A stretch of DNA of 64,000 nucleotides from Clostridia bacterium (GCA_017410585.1 JAFQQM010000023.1:1-64000); one strand, 5' to 3'. Positions 1-8,046 are shown, numbered from the stretch's first letter. A program made the numbers and translations. Notes: a model not told the origin generated them from the sequence alone.

Positions 1-39
1 AACCCTGATTCCCCAGTTCAAATCTGGGTGCCACCTCCA
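1..39 (+). tRNA. tRNA-Cys, 3' part only (window edge)
   Basis: The first bases are the 3' half of a tRNA cut by the window edge. The T arm is CCCAG, loop TTCAAAT, CTGGG (bases 14-30), followed by the acceptor strand TGCCACC, a U discriminator and an encoded CCA at 37-39. U at the discriminator position and the preceding AACCCT fit a cysteine tRNA (anticodon GCA just outside the window); glycine is the main alternative. A terminator follows directly. Confidence 0.7.
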
Positions 40-47
40 GAAAAAAA

Positions 48-76
48 CTCCTTGAGAAAATCTCAAGGAGTTTTTT
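48..76 (+). terminator. Rho-independent terminator of the tRNA
   Basis: A perfect 9-bp stem CTCCTTGAG / CTCAAGGAG (48-56 and 62-70) with a 5-base loop is followed by six T residues. It lies 8 bases after the tRNA CCA end. Confidence 0.9.
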
Positions 77-245
77 CAATGATGTTTGCCTTCGGCAAAT
101 GATGTCACTTCGTTAATGATGACGGCTTCGCCTAATGATGTCGCTTCGCTAATGTTTTTGGCAAACATTGCATCATTGCGAATGAAATGAGCAACATCAT
201 ATTTGCGAAGCAAATGCATCATATCGCGTTAGCGATATATCATTA
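77..245. repeat. Array of small hairpins with ATGATG / CATCAT spacers
   Basis: About 170 bp without a gene hold a chain of short palindromes. Left half: TTTGCC-ttc-GGCAAA (85-99), GGC-ttc-GCC (124-132) and a short GC-ttc-GC, separated by AATGATG. Centre: AATGTTT/AAACATT (151-169). Right half: ATTTGC-gaa-GCAAAT (201-215) and ATATCGC/GCGATAT (221-238), separated by CATCAT. The loops are TTC on the left and GAA on the right, so the right half is an inverted copy of the same repeat type. It looks like a palindromic intergenic element rather than coding DNA. Confidence 0.75.
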
Positions 246-249
246 TCCC

Positions 250-278
250 TTGCACCATCACCATCGATGTGTTATAAT
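250..278 (+). promoter_or_regulatory. Sigma-A-type promoter of the small membrane genes
   Basis: TTGCAC (250-255), 17 bp, TATAAT (273-278). It sits directly after the hairpin array and about 43 bases before the first gene. Confidence 0.7.
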
Positions 279-320
279 AAAATTAGGTGGAGATATGAAA
301 AAACTCAAGGTGGTGGAAAG

Positions 321-749
321 ATGCAAGTGGATTGGTATGCTAAATTACATCGTACCCCCGGGGATACTTCGGACGGCAGATGGCTGACGGTATTATTTTC
401 TGTCATTGGCGTTGGCCTATCGGTACTGGATTTTGTACTATACTGCCGCTACAAGCATTTTACTGTGCTTATGATCGCGTTAAGTGTATTAAATGTGGTT
501 TTTACTTACGCCGAGATCAGTCTTTTATGCATTCGAAAATACTGGTTTAGATATTATCGAAATCTGGCGGTAATTTTATTTTTGATGGGTTATTATGCGA
601 TAATTGTACTTGCAGAATATAGTCTCGTATCTCTATGTCAGACTCTTTCCTGGCATATTACTTACTTGTATTTTCCGTTTTTCTTGATGCCGCCGGCAAT
701 CGTTATTGTTATTGCATTTTATTATTTATTACGAGTTATCGGAGAGTAA
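321..749 (+). CDS. Small membrane protein of unknown function
   Basis: Not recognised as any named family. The 142-residue protein starts MQVDWYAKLHRTPG; the ATG at 321 is chosen because AAGGTGG ends about seven bases upstream, whereas the upstream ATG in this frame (267) overlaps the promoter. After a hydrophilic N-terminus of about 20 residues there are four likely membrane segments, separated by short basic loops (CRYKH, IRKYWFRYYR), ending with a short tail. It shares a promoter with the next small membrane protein and may form a pair with it. It is moderately AT-rich compared with the symporter gene that follows. Confidence 0.65.
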   Translation: MQVDWYAKLHRTPGDTSDGRWLTVLFSVIGVGLSVLDFVLYCRYKHFTVLMIALSVLNVVFTYAEISLLCIRKYWFRYYRNLAVILFLMGYYAIIVLAEYSLVSLCQTLSWHITYLYFPFFLMPPAIVIVIAFYYLLRVIGE

Positions 750-811
750 TGCCGTTTTTTGATGGCTATTTTTTGTCCGGAAATTGGTATTGATTAAAGA
801 GGATGAATTGG

Positions 812-1204
812 ATGGCAAAGAGAAAGCAACAAAGATCCTATATTAGCAAAGAAGAAAGGCGTCGGCGCGCGGAGGAGTTTCATATTCAAAAAATATTGTT
901 TGGATGTGTGGCAACTTCGCAAATCATTAACTGGCTGTTAACTGGCTTTGCACTTGATAATACCACTGGCGTTGTGTCACTAATCAGTGCAGTCATTGTT
1001 GCACTTCTAATTTGTATTGACAAGCGAAAGACACATATTAACTGGTTATATGTTTTTTTAATGTGTGCATTGTTTTTTATAGTTGGTGGAGTCGTTATTG
1101 TTAATTATCAAGTGTACTGGTGCTTGTGGCTGTACATACCGGAGATTATAGCATTCATCGCGGCATACGTAATATCATACTTTGCTTATCGCAAAGTGCG
1201 CTGA
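812..1204 (+). CDS. Small membrane protein of unknown function
   Basis: No family recognised. 130 residues: a very basic, probably cytoplasmic N-terminus (MAKRKQQRS, then a KEERRRRAEEF stretch likely to be helical) and then three or four hydrophobic segments with a conserved-looking RKTH loop. The ATG at 812 lies nine bases after AAAGAGG; the ATG at 803 touches that site and is less likely. Only 62 bases separate it from the preceding gene and no terminator lies between, so the two are probably co-transcribed. A terminator follows at 1222. Confidence 0.6.
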   Translation: MAKRKQQRSYISKEERRRRAEEFHIQKILFGCVATSQIINWLLTGFALDNTTGVVSLISAVIVALLICIDKRKTHINWLYVFLMCALFFIVGGVVIVNYQVYWCLWLYIPEIIAFIAAYVISYFAYRKVR

Positions 1205-1221
1205 AAATCTATTCTCCACCC

Positions 1222-1261
1222 AAAACTCCCGATCGGCCAGCGTTCGGGATTTTACTTTTTT
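1222..1261 (+). terminator. Rho-independent terminator
   Basis: Imperfect stem AAAACTCCCGA / TCGGGATTTT (1222-1232 and 1244-1253) followed by ACTTTTTT. It ends the two-gene membrane protein unit. Confidence 0.75.
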
Positions 1262-1324
1262 GCTATAACACTTTAAAGAATTAAAAAATATTGCGACATT
1301 CTTGAATAAATTTACATTTTTTTG

Positions 1325-1353
1325 TTGCAATATTGTAAATTTTCTGCTATGAT
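1325..1353 (+). promoter_or_regulatory. Promoter of putP
   Basis: TTGCAA (1325-1330), 17 bp, TATGAT (1348-1353), with TGC just before the -10 box (extended -10). The gene begins 52 bases downstream after AAAGGAGG. Confidence 0.75.
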
Positions 1354-1404
1354 AGGGATATTACTTTTCAAACGGATATCCTGTTTGGAAAAGGAGGTTT
1401 CATA

Positions 1405-2973
1405 ATGGATGCAAATACCATACAGATCCTGATTTCGATGGTCGTATATATGGCGGTCGTTATCGGTATCGGTGCGCTGTACGCCAAGCGCGCCAACAAA
1501 GACTCCGAATCATACTTCCTTGGCGGTCGTTCTCTCGGTCCGTGGGTGACGGCAATGAGCGCCGAGGCCTCGGATATGAGCGGTTGGCTTCTGATGGGCC
1601 TGCCGGGTGTTGCCTACTGGTGCGGTCTCGCTGATGCGGCGTGGACGGCGATCGGTCTGGCGATCGGTACGTATATCAACTGGTTACTCGTCTCCAAGCG
1701 TTTGCGCCGTTACAGCGTCCGTGCGAACAATTCGATTACGTTGCCGGAGTTCTTCTCCAACCGTTTCCGCGAGAAGAACAAGACCATTATGCTGATCGCC
1801 GGCGCGTTTATCTTGGTCTTCTTTACCGTGTATGCATCCAGTTGCTTCGTTACCTGCGGCAAACTGTTTTCTACGCTGTTTGGCGCCCCGTACGTTGTAA
1901 TGATGATCGTGGGCGCGGCATTCGTGTTGCTGTATACGTTGCTTGGCGGCTTCCTTGCGGAGAGCGTGTCCGATTTTATGCAGGCCATCGTGATGATCGT
2001 GGCACTGACCGTCATCGTGATCATCGGCACGGTGCAGGCCGGCGGTTTGAATGCTGTGCTGGATAATGCCCGTGAGATTCCCGGATTTATGGAATTCTTC
2101 GGTCTGGCCACCCCGACGTTGGATGCGAACGGTCAGCAGATCGTTGAGGCCGGCAAACCGCTGTTTGGCGCGGCTTCGGATTACGGCGCGCTGACCATCT
2201 GCTCGATGCTCGCTTGGGGTCTCGGCTACTTCGGTATGCCGCAGGTGTTGTTGCGCTTTATGGCTATCCGTAAGGAAGAAGAACTCAAACGTTCCCGCCG
2301 GATTGCAACCGTTTGGGTGCTCATTTCGCTGGCGGTGGCGGTGTTTATCGGCATTGTTGGACGTCAGTTGTTCCCGACTGCTCATCTCACCAAACCCGGC
2401 GCGGAGAATATCTTTATTACGATGGCAACCAGTTCGTTGCCGCCGATTCTCGCCGGCTTTGTGATGGCGGGTATTCTTGCCGCGACCATCAGTTCGTCCG
2501 ACTCGTATCTGCTCATTGCCGCTTCGGCGTTTGCCAAGAACATCTTCCAAGGCGTTGTGAAAAAGAAAGCGACCGATAAGCAGGTGATGATCGTCTCCCG
2601 CGTCACGTTGCTGGTGCTGGCGCTGATCGGCGTAATCATCGCGCTGGATGAAAACAGCGTTATCTTCTCGATCGTGTCCTTCGCGTGGGCCGGTTTTGGC
2701 GCCACCTTCGGCCCGCTGATGCTGTTCTCGCTGTTCTGGAAGCGCATCAACAAAGCCGGTGCGATCGCCGGTATGATCGGCGGTGCCGGTATGGTGTTCT
2801 TGTGGAAACTGGTGATCAGCCAACTCGGCGGCGTGTTTGCAATCTACGAACTGCTGCCGGCGTTCATCTTCTCGTCCATCTGCATTGTGGCAGTCTCACT
2901 GCTCACCAAGGCTCCCTCGCAGGAAGTGCTTGATGACTTTGAAGCGGTCCGTGCCGGTAAGGTGGAAGACTAA
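1405..2973 (+). CDS. putP: Sodium/proline symporter PutP
   Basis: Member of the sodium:solute symporter family, importing proline with Na+ across the cytoplasmic membrane for nutrition or osmoprotection. The 522-residue length is normal for PutP, and about 13 hydrophobic segments are evident. Typical PutP stretches are SYFLGGRSLGPWVTAMSAEA near residues 32-55, DMSGWLLMGLPG, and the Na+-site serine cluster ISSSDSYLLIAAS near residues 361-375. ATG at 1405 follows AAAGGAGG with good spacing. Monocistronic, with its own promoter and terminator. Substrate is assigned by resemblance; another amino acid is possible. Confidence 0.9.
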   Translation: MDANTIQILISMVVYMAVVIGIGALYAKRANKDSESYFLGGRSLGPWVTAMSAEASDMSGWLLMGLPGVAYWCGLADAAWTAIGLAIGTYINWLLVSKRLRRYSVRANNSITLPEFFSNRFREKNKTIMLIAGAFILVFFTVYASSCFVTCGKLFSTLFGAPYVVMMIVGAAFVLLYTLLGGFLAESVSDFMQAIVMIVALTVIVIIGTVQAGGLNAVLDNAREIPGFMEFFGLATPTLDANGQQIVEAGKPLFGAASDYGALTICSMLAWGLGYFGMPQVLLRFMAIRKEEELKRSRRIATVWVLISLAVAVFIGIVGRQLFPTAHLTKPGAENIFITMATSSLPPILAGFVMAGILAATISSSDSYLLIAASAFAKNIFQGVVKKKATDKQVMIVSRVTLLVLALIGVIIALDENSVIFSIVSFAWAGFGATFGPLMLFSLFWKRINKAGAIAGMIGGAGMVFLWKLVISQLGGVFAIYELLPAFIFSSICIVAVSLLTKAPSQEVLDDFEAVRAGKVED

Positions 2974-2980
2974 ATCAAAA

Positions 2981-3009
2981 AGCACGTTGCCTGAGCAACG
3001 TGCTTTTTT
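2981..3009 (+). terminator. Rho-independent terminator of putP
   Basis: Perfect 10-bp stem AGCACGTTGC / GCAACGTGCT around a CTGA loop, followed by a T run (to 3009). Confidence 0.95.
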
Positions 3010-3010
3010 C

Positions 3011-3039
3011 TTGCATAAATACAAAACGGATGATATAAT
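3011..3039 (+). promoter_or_regulatory. Promoter of the nag operon
   Basis: TTGCAT (3011-3016), 17 bp, TATAAT (3034-3039), with TGA before the -10 box. It begins two bases after the putP terminator. No operator or riboswitch is visible in the 22-base leader. Confidence 0.75.
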
Positions 3040-3061
3040 GCGGGTAAAGGGAGGGATTGCA

Positions 3062-3823
3062 ATGATTACGTGGACAAAAGACCAACTTCGTGTGAAGATC
3101 TACGAGACGAATACGGAAATGGGACAAGCGGCGGCTAAGGATATTGCGGCGGCGATCAACCGCTGTATCCGCGAAAAAGGGGAGGCCAACGTGATTTTTG
3201 CGGCCGCTCCCAGCCAAAATACCACGCTGTCGGCTTTACTGGCCGAGCCGGTGGATTGGGGATGCGTCAACGCCTTTCATATGGATGAATATATCGGGCT
3301 TCCGCCCGATTCCAAAAACACCTTCCGTCATTATTTGAAAACGCATTTCTTTGAAAACGTGTCTTTTCGGTCGGTGCATTATATCTCCTCGGATGCAGAG
3401 GATATCGGTGCCGAGTGCGCGCGCTACGCATCGTTATTGGAACGATATCCGACCGACGTCGTGTGCCTTGGAATCGGTGAAAACGGGCACATTGCCTTTA
3501 ACGATCCGCCGGTTGCCGATTTCGGTGATCCCTTGAGAGTTAAGGCGGTAGAACTTGAGATTCGTTGCCGCATCCAGCAGGTACACGACGGGTGTTTCCC
3601 GTCGCTCGAGTACGTTCCCACTCACGCTATCACGCTGACGGTACCCGCGCTGACGGCGGCAACGGCGATGTTTTGCGTAGTGCCCGGTACCACGAAGTCA
3701 AACGCGATTTACGAACTGCTGACCGGTCCGATCGGCGAGCATTGTCCTGCTACGGCGCTTCGTTATCACAGTGGCGCGATTCTGTATTGCGACAAGGAAA
3801 GTGCGGGTAAACTGGAGTTATGA
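3062..3823 (+). CDS. nagB: Glucosamine-6-phosphate deaminase (NagB family)
   Basis: Predicted to convert glucosamine-6-phosphate to fructose-6-phosphate and ammonia, in the cytoplasm. The ATG at 3062 is chosen because it follows AAAGGGAGGG and lies downstream of the promoter; 253 residues. Family motifs are FHMDEYIGL near residue 60 and GIGENGHIAFNDPP near 135-148. Compared with the E. coli enzyme the catalytic Asp/Glu positions read Asn/Asp, a pattern I associate with a Gram-positive/Bacteroidetes NagB-like subgroup, so the exact substrate is slightly less certain. Overlaps nagA by four bases (ATGA). Confidence 0.85.
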   Translation: MITWTKDQLRVKIYETNTEMGQAAAKDIAAAINRCIREKGEANVIFAAAPSQNTTLSALLAEPVDWGCVNAFHMDEYIGLPPDSKNTFRHYLKTHFFENVSFRSVHYISSDAEDIGAECARYASLLERYPTDVVCLGIGENGHIAFNDPPVADFGDPLRVKAVELEIRCRIQQVHDGCFPSLEYVPTHAITLTVPALTAATAMFCVVPGTTKSNAIYELLTGPIGEHCPATALRYHSGAILYCDKESAGKLEL

Positions 3824-4956
3824 TCAAACGATTGAAAAGCCGACGAATCGTTTTAAACGATTGCCTGTTTAACGGTTTTGTCTATGTGCAAAACGGACGG
3901 ATAACGGCGGTAACAAAGGATGATTTGCCGTTTGACGAGGAAATTGATCTGGGTGACAAGTATTTAGCACCCGGCTTTATTGATCTGCACGTACACGGCG
4001 GAAACGGCGTAGACTTCGGCAACTGCTCATCCGATGAAGTAAGGCGTGCGGTTGCTTTTCATCGGCAACACGGCACGACAGCCATGCTTGCGACGCTGGC
4101 CGCCGCCCCGCTTGCGGAAATGGAAAAAGCCGCCAAACGCGTTCGTCTTGCCGGTTGTCCTACCGTTTTGGGAGTGCATTTTGAGGGACCGTATCTTTCG
4201 CCGACACAATGCGGCGCGCAGGGCGTCGGTGCGCTTTCTTTGCCGGATGAGACGGCTGTTCGCTCGCTTTTACAACGATCAAACGGATATATCCGCCGCT
4301 GGACTTACGCGCCGGAACTGGACAAAGACGGCACCTTTTGCCGCACTATACGTGAGGCTGGGGTCATTCCGTCGGCTGGGCACACGGATGCGGTGTTGGG
4401 GGATTTACAGATCGCTTACCGTGAAGGTTGTCGGTTGATCACGCATCTCTATTCCTGCACTTCGACGGTGACCCGCACCAACGGATACCGAAACCTCGGA
4501 ACGGTGGAGTTTGCTTTTTTAGAAGATGACGTTTTCGCGGAGATCATCGCCGACGGCAAGCATCTTCCGCCCGAACTGATCCGCTTGATCGTCAAACTGA
4601 AGGGGCGGGAGCGCGTGTTGTTGGTTACCGATGCATTGAGCGTTGCCGGCTCTTCGGCGCCGTGCGGTGATCTCAACGGCGTTGCATACGTCGTTGAGGA
4701 CGGCGTATGCAAATTACCCGACCGTACCGCGTTTGCCGGAAGCATCGCCACGACCGACCGCTTGGTCCGCACCTGCGTGAAGGAAGTCGGGCTGTCGGTG
4801 GTAGACAGCGTTTATATGGCATCCACCGCACCGGCCGAACTTCTCGGTATTCAAAAGGGACGCATTGAGGCGGGATATGATGCCGATTTGGTCGTTTTTG
4901 ATGATGATATTCGGGTCACAGCCGTTTACCTTGGCGGGGAGAGGAGTGACGGTTAA
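3820..4956 (+). CDS. nagA: N-acetylglucosamine-6-phosphate deacetylase
   Basis: Removes acetate from GlcNAc-6-P, providing the substrate for NagB. 378 residues, normal length. Amidohydrolase-fold motifs: DLHVHGGNGVDF (metal-binding HxH, near residue 55), HFEGPYLSP (metal Glu, near 125), a GHTDA stretch near 190, and LVTDAL (catalytic Asp, near 268). The usual HLFNAM motif reads HLYSCTS here, a modest deviation. The ATG overlaps the nagB stop and its own TAA overlaps the next ATG (TAATG), so the three genes are translationally coupled. Confidence 0.88.
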   Translation: MIKRLKSRRIVLNDCLFNGFVYVQNGRITAVTKDDLPFDEEIDLGDKYLAPGFIDLHVHGGNGVDFGNCSSDEVRRAVAFHRQHGTTAMLATLAAAPLAEMEKAAKRVRLAGCPTVLGVHFEGPYLSPTQCGAQGVGALSLPDETAVRSLLQRSNGYIRRWTYAPELDKDGTFCRTIREAGVIPSAGHTDAVLGDLQIAYREGCRLITHLYSCTSTVTRTNGYRNLGTVEFAFLEDDVFAEIIADGKHLPPELIRLIVKLKGRERVLLVTDALSVAGSSAPCGDLNGVAYVVEDGVCKLPDRTAFAGSIATTDRLVRTCVKEVGLSVVDSVYMASTAPAELLGIQKGRIEAGYDADLVVFDDDIRVTAVYLGGERSDG

Positions 4957-6701
4957 TGCTGTTCAAACAGGGAATGCCTATCCGAGTCTTTAATGAAGCG
5001 GATGCAGATCCGATTGCGCGTTTTGCGGCAGAAGAACTGGCTTGTTATTTGCAGAAAATGCTGGCGGTTACGGTGGCGGAAGACGGATTTCCTTTTGAAC
5101 TGAAAATGGCCGATTCCGAGCCGGAGGAAGGGTTTTGCATCACGATCGCGGACGATCACGTGTGCTTGACGGGCGGTGACGGCCGTGGGCTTCTGTATGC
5201 GGTATATGAGTTTTTGGAAGCCGAATGGGGCTGTTGTTTTGGCGCTATGAACACGCCAGAAGCGGACGTCGGTGAGATCGTGCCGCAATATACGGAAAAG
5301 GAGATCACTTGCAAGATCCGGCATTGTTCTGCGGGATTGCCGTACCGAGCGGCCATCGTGCAGTTTGATTGTTGGGCGGGAAATGCCGACCGCGGTTTGA
5401 CGTTGCCGTTTATCAACTGGCTGGCGAAGAACCGTTACAACCGTATCGTGACGTGGCACAGTTGCTATGCACAGTTACGGGAACTCGGTTACCTGCCCGA
5501 ACTGGAAAAGCGTGGTATTCGGTTGACGGTGGGGCATCATCAGGCGTGTTCCGTTTGGCTTCCACCGGAGAAATATGCCGTTGAACATCCCGAATTTTAT
5601 CGGTTGTTATCAGACGGAAACCGCTATACACCAACCCTCGGTGATTATCACGGCCAATGGATCCTGTGCGCCCATTCGGAAAAGTGCGTTGACGAGGTAG
5701 CGCGCAATATCCTAACGTGGGCAGAGGAGAATCCGCTGGTGGATACGGTTGCTTTTTGGCCGCAGGATGACGTGGATGAAGATTGTCAATGTGAGCAATG
5801 CCGCCGCCACAGCAAAACGGAGAATTACTTATATTTTGAAAATGAATTGGCAAAGCGTCTGGCGGCGGTGCGTCCCGATCTGATGGTGGACGTCTTGATC
5901 TACAAGGACTTATGGACCTGTCCGGCAGATATCGAGTTGTGCGATAATATTCGTATCGATATGTCCACGTGGGGTGCCGACGGTCTGCGAACTTGCGGGC
6001 GTCCGGACGGCTCTTGCCTGATCGGAACACGCTTTGAAGAAACATTGCTCGGCTATCGGCAAAAGTGCCGTCATACGGTGTATTACGAGTATTATATGGG
6101 AAATTACGGTAACCGCCAGCGAGTGATGCCGGCGGCCGATGAACTGCAGGCAATCTTCCGTCGCTGTGCAGACGTGGAGATCGATGGGAGTGGTACGCAG
6201 ATCGAATGCTTTAATCTGTGGAACAACCTGCTGAATTTCTACAGTTTTGCCCGTTCTGCGTACGATTTGGAGATGACCGCCGAAAAAGCGATGCACGCGC
6301 TTTCTGCGATATGCGGAGAAGGGGCAGAGGCGGTTTGCCGCGTATGGGAACTCTGCGAGTCGTGCTTGGATGGGCAGGTGCCAATCGATCAAACGGGTGC
6401 GTTTGTGGCGGAGCATATTGACCGCGAGAAGGTGTATGCGTTGTTTGATCAAGCGTTGCAACAGACCGTCTCTGCGCGCTGTCGTAACAACCTTCGGATG
6501 CTTCGGATGGCGTTTCGCCATAGTGATCTTGCCACGGCGTTAGAAAAGAAAATTATTCTTCCGTCACAGCAAGCGGAACTGTCCTATTTGGCGTCACGCT
6601 TTGACAGCTATACGGTCAATCACACCGGCTACGGGATCTCGATTCCGTACGTACAGCCGAGTGATACTGATATCAACGACGTTTGGTATTCCTTCGAATA
6701 A
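4956..6701 (+). CDS. DUF4838 domain protein, likely glycan-processing
   Basis: 581 residues without a signal peptide, so probably cytoplasmic. The N-terminal about 100 residues (FAAEELACYLQKM ... GRGLLYAVYEFLEAEWG) resemble the small alpha/beta domain found before the barrel in several glycoside hydrolases (GH20/GH67-like). The middle region matches the DUF4838 pattern, including WPQDDVDEDCQCEQCRRH with paired cysteines and the following FENELAKRL. Catalytic activity is not established for this family. Its coupling to nagBA by a one-base overlap suggests it acts on N-acetylhexosamine-containing glycans or their phosphorylated fragments; this is inference. Confidence 0.75.
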   Translation: MLFKQGMPIRVFNEADADPIARFAAEELACYLQKMLAVTVAEDGFPFELKMADSEPEEGFCITIADDHVCLTGGDGRGLLYAVYEFLEAEWGCCFGAMNTPEADVGEIVPQYTEKEITCKIRHCSAGLPYRAAIVQFDCWAGNADRGLTLPFINWLAKNRYNRIVTWHSCYAQLRELGYLPELEKRGIRLTVGHHQACSVWLPPEKYAVEHPEFYRLLSDGNRYTPTLGDYHGQWILCAHSEKCVDEVARNILTWAEENPLVDTVAFWPQDDVDEDCQCEQCRRHSKTENYLYFENELAKRLAAVRPDLMVDVLIYKDLWTCPADIELCDNIRIDMSTWGADGLRTCGRPDGSCLIGTRFEETLLGYRQKCRHTVYYEYYMGNYGNRQRVMPAADELQAIFRRCADVEIDGSGTQIECFNLWNNLLNFYSFARSAYDLEMTAEKAMHALSAICGEGAEAVCRVWELCESCLDGQVPIDQTGAFVAEHIDREKVYALFDQALQQTVSARCRNNLRMLRMAFRHSDLATALEKKIILPSQQAELSYLASRFDSYTVNHTGYGISIPYVQPSDTDINDVWYSFE

Positions 6702-6703
6702 CG

Positions 6704-6730
6704 ACAAAAGCCGCCAGAGGCGGCTTTTGT
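6704..6730. terminator. Bidirectional terminator between convergent genes
   Basis: ACAAAAGCCGCC / GGCGGCTTTTGT stem around an AGA loop, with T or A tracts on both sides; it serves the plus-strand nag operon and the minus-strand tspO gene, whose stop codon is two bases away. Confidence 0.9.
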
Positions 6731-6731
6731 T

Positions 6732-7208
6732 TTACTTATTGAGGATCCAGATTGCCAGATTCAGATAACCGGCAAAGGTGACCCATACTGCATAGGGAAT
6801 CTGTAGATAGGCGGCAAGTGGTCTGATCTTGTAATAACGTATGATGGTGAGAACGATAAGGAACAACAGTAACAACAGCCAAATAAACGAAAACAAAAAT
6901 ACACGCATATTAAAGAACAGAATGCTCCAAAAAAAGTTGACCAACAAACTGACGCTGTAAGGGAAGAGGGCTTCACAGCGCGTTTCGGATGAATTGCTGT
7001 TATCCGTGTATATCATTGCCGCACTGATTCCCATTAGAATATACAGTAGCGTCCATACAACCGGAAACAGCCATCCGGGCGGAGCCAAAGGCGGTGTAAC
7101 GATCTCGCTGTAGAGGTCTTGATTTTGCGCGGTAAGTAGCGCTGACAGGCCACCAACCGCCAACGCCAGCAAAATGCTGAGGACGTACGGCTTTGCTTTT
7201 TGGAACAT
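6732..7208 (-). CDS. tspO: TspO/MBR family protein
   Basis: Tryptophan-rich sensory protein/translocator family; five-helix membrane protein that binds tetrapyrroles and related ligands, usually linked to stress responses. 158 residues. Five hydrophobic segments are visible; the family signature is PPLAPPGWLFPVVWTLLYIL (near residues 38-57) and the last helix carries GYLNLAIW. The ATG at 7208 is preferred, nine bases after AAAGGAG; a GTG two codons upstream is too close to that site. It is divergent from the phosphoribosyltransferase-like gene and shares the intergenic space with its promoter. Confidence 0.88.
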   Translation of the reverse strand: MFQKAKPYVLSILLALAVGGLSALLTAQNQDLYSEIVTPPLAPPGWLFPVVWTLLYILMGISAAMIYTDNSNSSETRCEALFPYSVSLLVNFFWSILFFNMRVFLFSFIWLLLLLFLIVLTIIRYYKIRPLAAYLQIPYAVWVTFAGYLNLAIWILNK

Positions 7209-7289
7209 AGGCACTCACTCCTTTGCAAGAATTGTATGCAGAAATCGCTCCAAAATGCCGATTTGTCGGAAAAATCTTGCGGACAACTA

Positions 7290-7318
7290 TTGCAATGCGG
7301 CCGAAAATATTGTACAAT
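7290..7318 (+). promoter_or_regulatory. Promoter of the phosphoribosyltransferase-like gene
   Basis: TTGCAA (7290-7295), 17 bp, TACAAT (7313-7318), 30 bases before the start codon. Confidence 0.7.
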
Positions 7319-7348
7319 TAGTGTATCCTAAAACAAGGGGGAAACCGT

Positions 7349-7993
7349 ATGCCGACTTTGAACATTATGAAATTAGAGACCAAGCGTAAGAATCTCTTCC
7401 TGCGCGTTGCGATGGGACATTTCGCCACCAGCAACTGCCACAGTAATTACTATATTGACGTTGTCGCCCAGAAGGCGCGCATTTCGGAAGCCCGCGCGGT
7501 CGCAAAAGAGTTGTGCTCCGACTACGCTTTCTCCGATACCACTGTCGATACCATTCTGTGTTTGGACGGCACCGAGGTGATCGGTGCGTGCTTGGCGGAT
7601 TGCCTCAGCGAAGGAAACGTGTTTAACGCCAACAGCCACAAGTCGCTGTATGTCGTTACGCCCGAATCGACGGCCGGAAGCCAATTGATGTTCCGCGATA
7701 ATATTGTTCCGATGATCGCCGATAAGCACGTGCTGATTTTGGCCGTTTCGGTGGCATCCGGCAAAACGGTCGAAGCGGCAATCGATGCGATCACCTATTA
7801 CGGTGGTACGGTCAGCGGTATCGCGTCCATTTTCTCCACGGCAAAGGAATGCCGCGGCTTGCCGGTACGCTCGGTGTTTGACCCGAATGATCTGGATCAT
7901 TATGCCTGCTATCCGGCACACGAATGCCCGCTTTGCAGAGCGGGCCAGAAGTTGGATGCGTTGGTCAACTGCCACGGCTTTTCCAAACTGTAA
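7349..7993 (+). CDS. Phosphoribosyltransferase-like protein
   Basis: 214 residues with the type I phosphoribosyltransferase fold pattern: a hydrophobic strand then VLILAVSVASGKTVEAAIDAI near residues 130-150, at the position of the PRPP loop. In active enzymes this strand ends in two acidic residues (for example VDDVxxTG); here it reads LAVSVASG, so the acidic pair is missing while the following Ser/Gly/Thr loop is kept. A C-terminal CYPAHECPLC stretch has spaced cysteines and a histidine that could bind metal. It may be a regulator or bind a nucleotide rather than catalyse. ATG at 7349 follows AAGGGGG. Single gene with promoter and terminator. Confidence 0.7.
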   Translation: MPTLNIMKLETKRKNLFLRVAMGHFATSNCHSNYYIDVVAQKARISEARAVAKELCSDYAFSDTTVDTILCLDGTEVIGACLADCLSEGNVFNANSHKSLYVVTPESTAGSQLMFRDNIVPMIADKHVLILAVSVASGKTVEAAIDAITYYGGTVSGIASIFSTAKECRGLPVRSVFDPNDLDHYACYPAHECPLCRAGQKLDALVNCHGFSKL

Positions 7994-8001
7994 CCCCAAA
8001 A

Positions 8002-8025
8002 AGCAAGCCAACGGCTTGCTTTTTT
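8002..8025 (+). terminator. Rho-independent terminator
   Basis: AGCAAGCC / GGCTTGCT stem (8002-8009 and 8013-8020), AAC loop, T run to 8025. The next gene begins only 22 bases later, so its expression may depend on read-through. Confidence 0.9.
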
Positions 8026-8046
8026 ATTGCTCGCGGAGGACATTTA

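Noticed and set aside
77-245. CRISPR array
   Set aside because: Units are short, palindromic and unequal, with no constant-length unique spacers and no cas genes in the window.
295-387. A 30-codon frame (ATG at 295, MKKLKVVERCK...) after an AGGTGG site, overlapping the first membrane gene
   Set aside because: It overlaps the better supported gene at 321 for most of its length and shows no leader-peptide features such as codon runs or an attenuator hairpin. A leader peptide remains possible.
1684-2823. Long minus-strand open frame opposite putP
   Set aside because: Composition is dominated by His, Asp, Arg and Gln, as expected of an antisense shadow of a membrane protein gene; no ribosome site or family motif.
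5413-6521. Long minus-strand open frames opposite the DUF4838 gene
   Set aside because: Low-complexity Arg/Pro-rich translations with no recognisable domains; the plus-strand frame is coupled to nagA and has family motifs.
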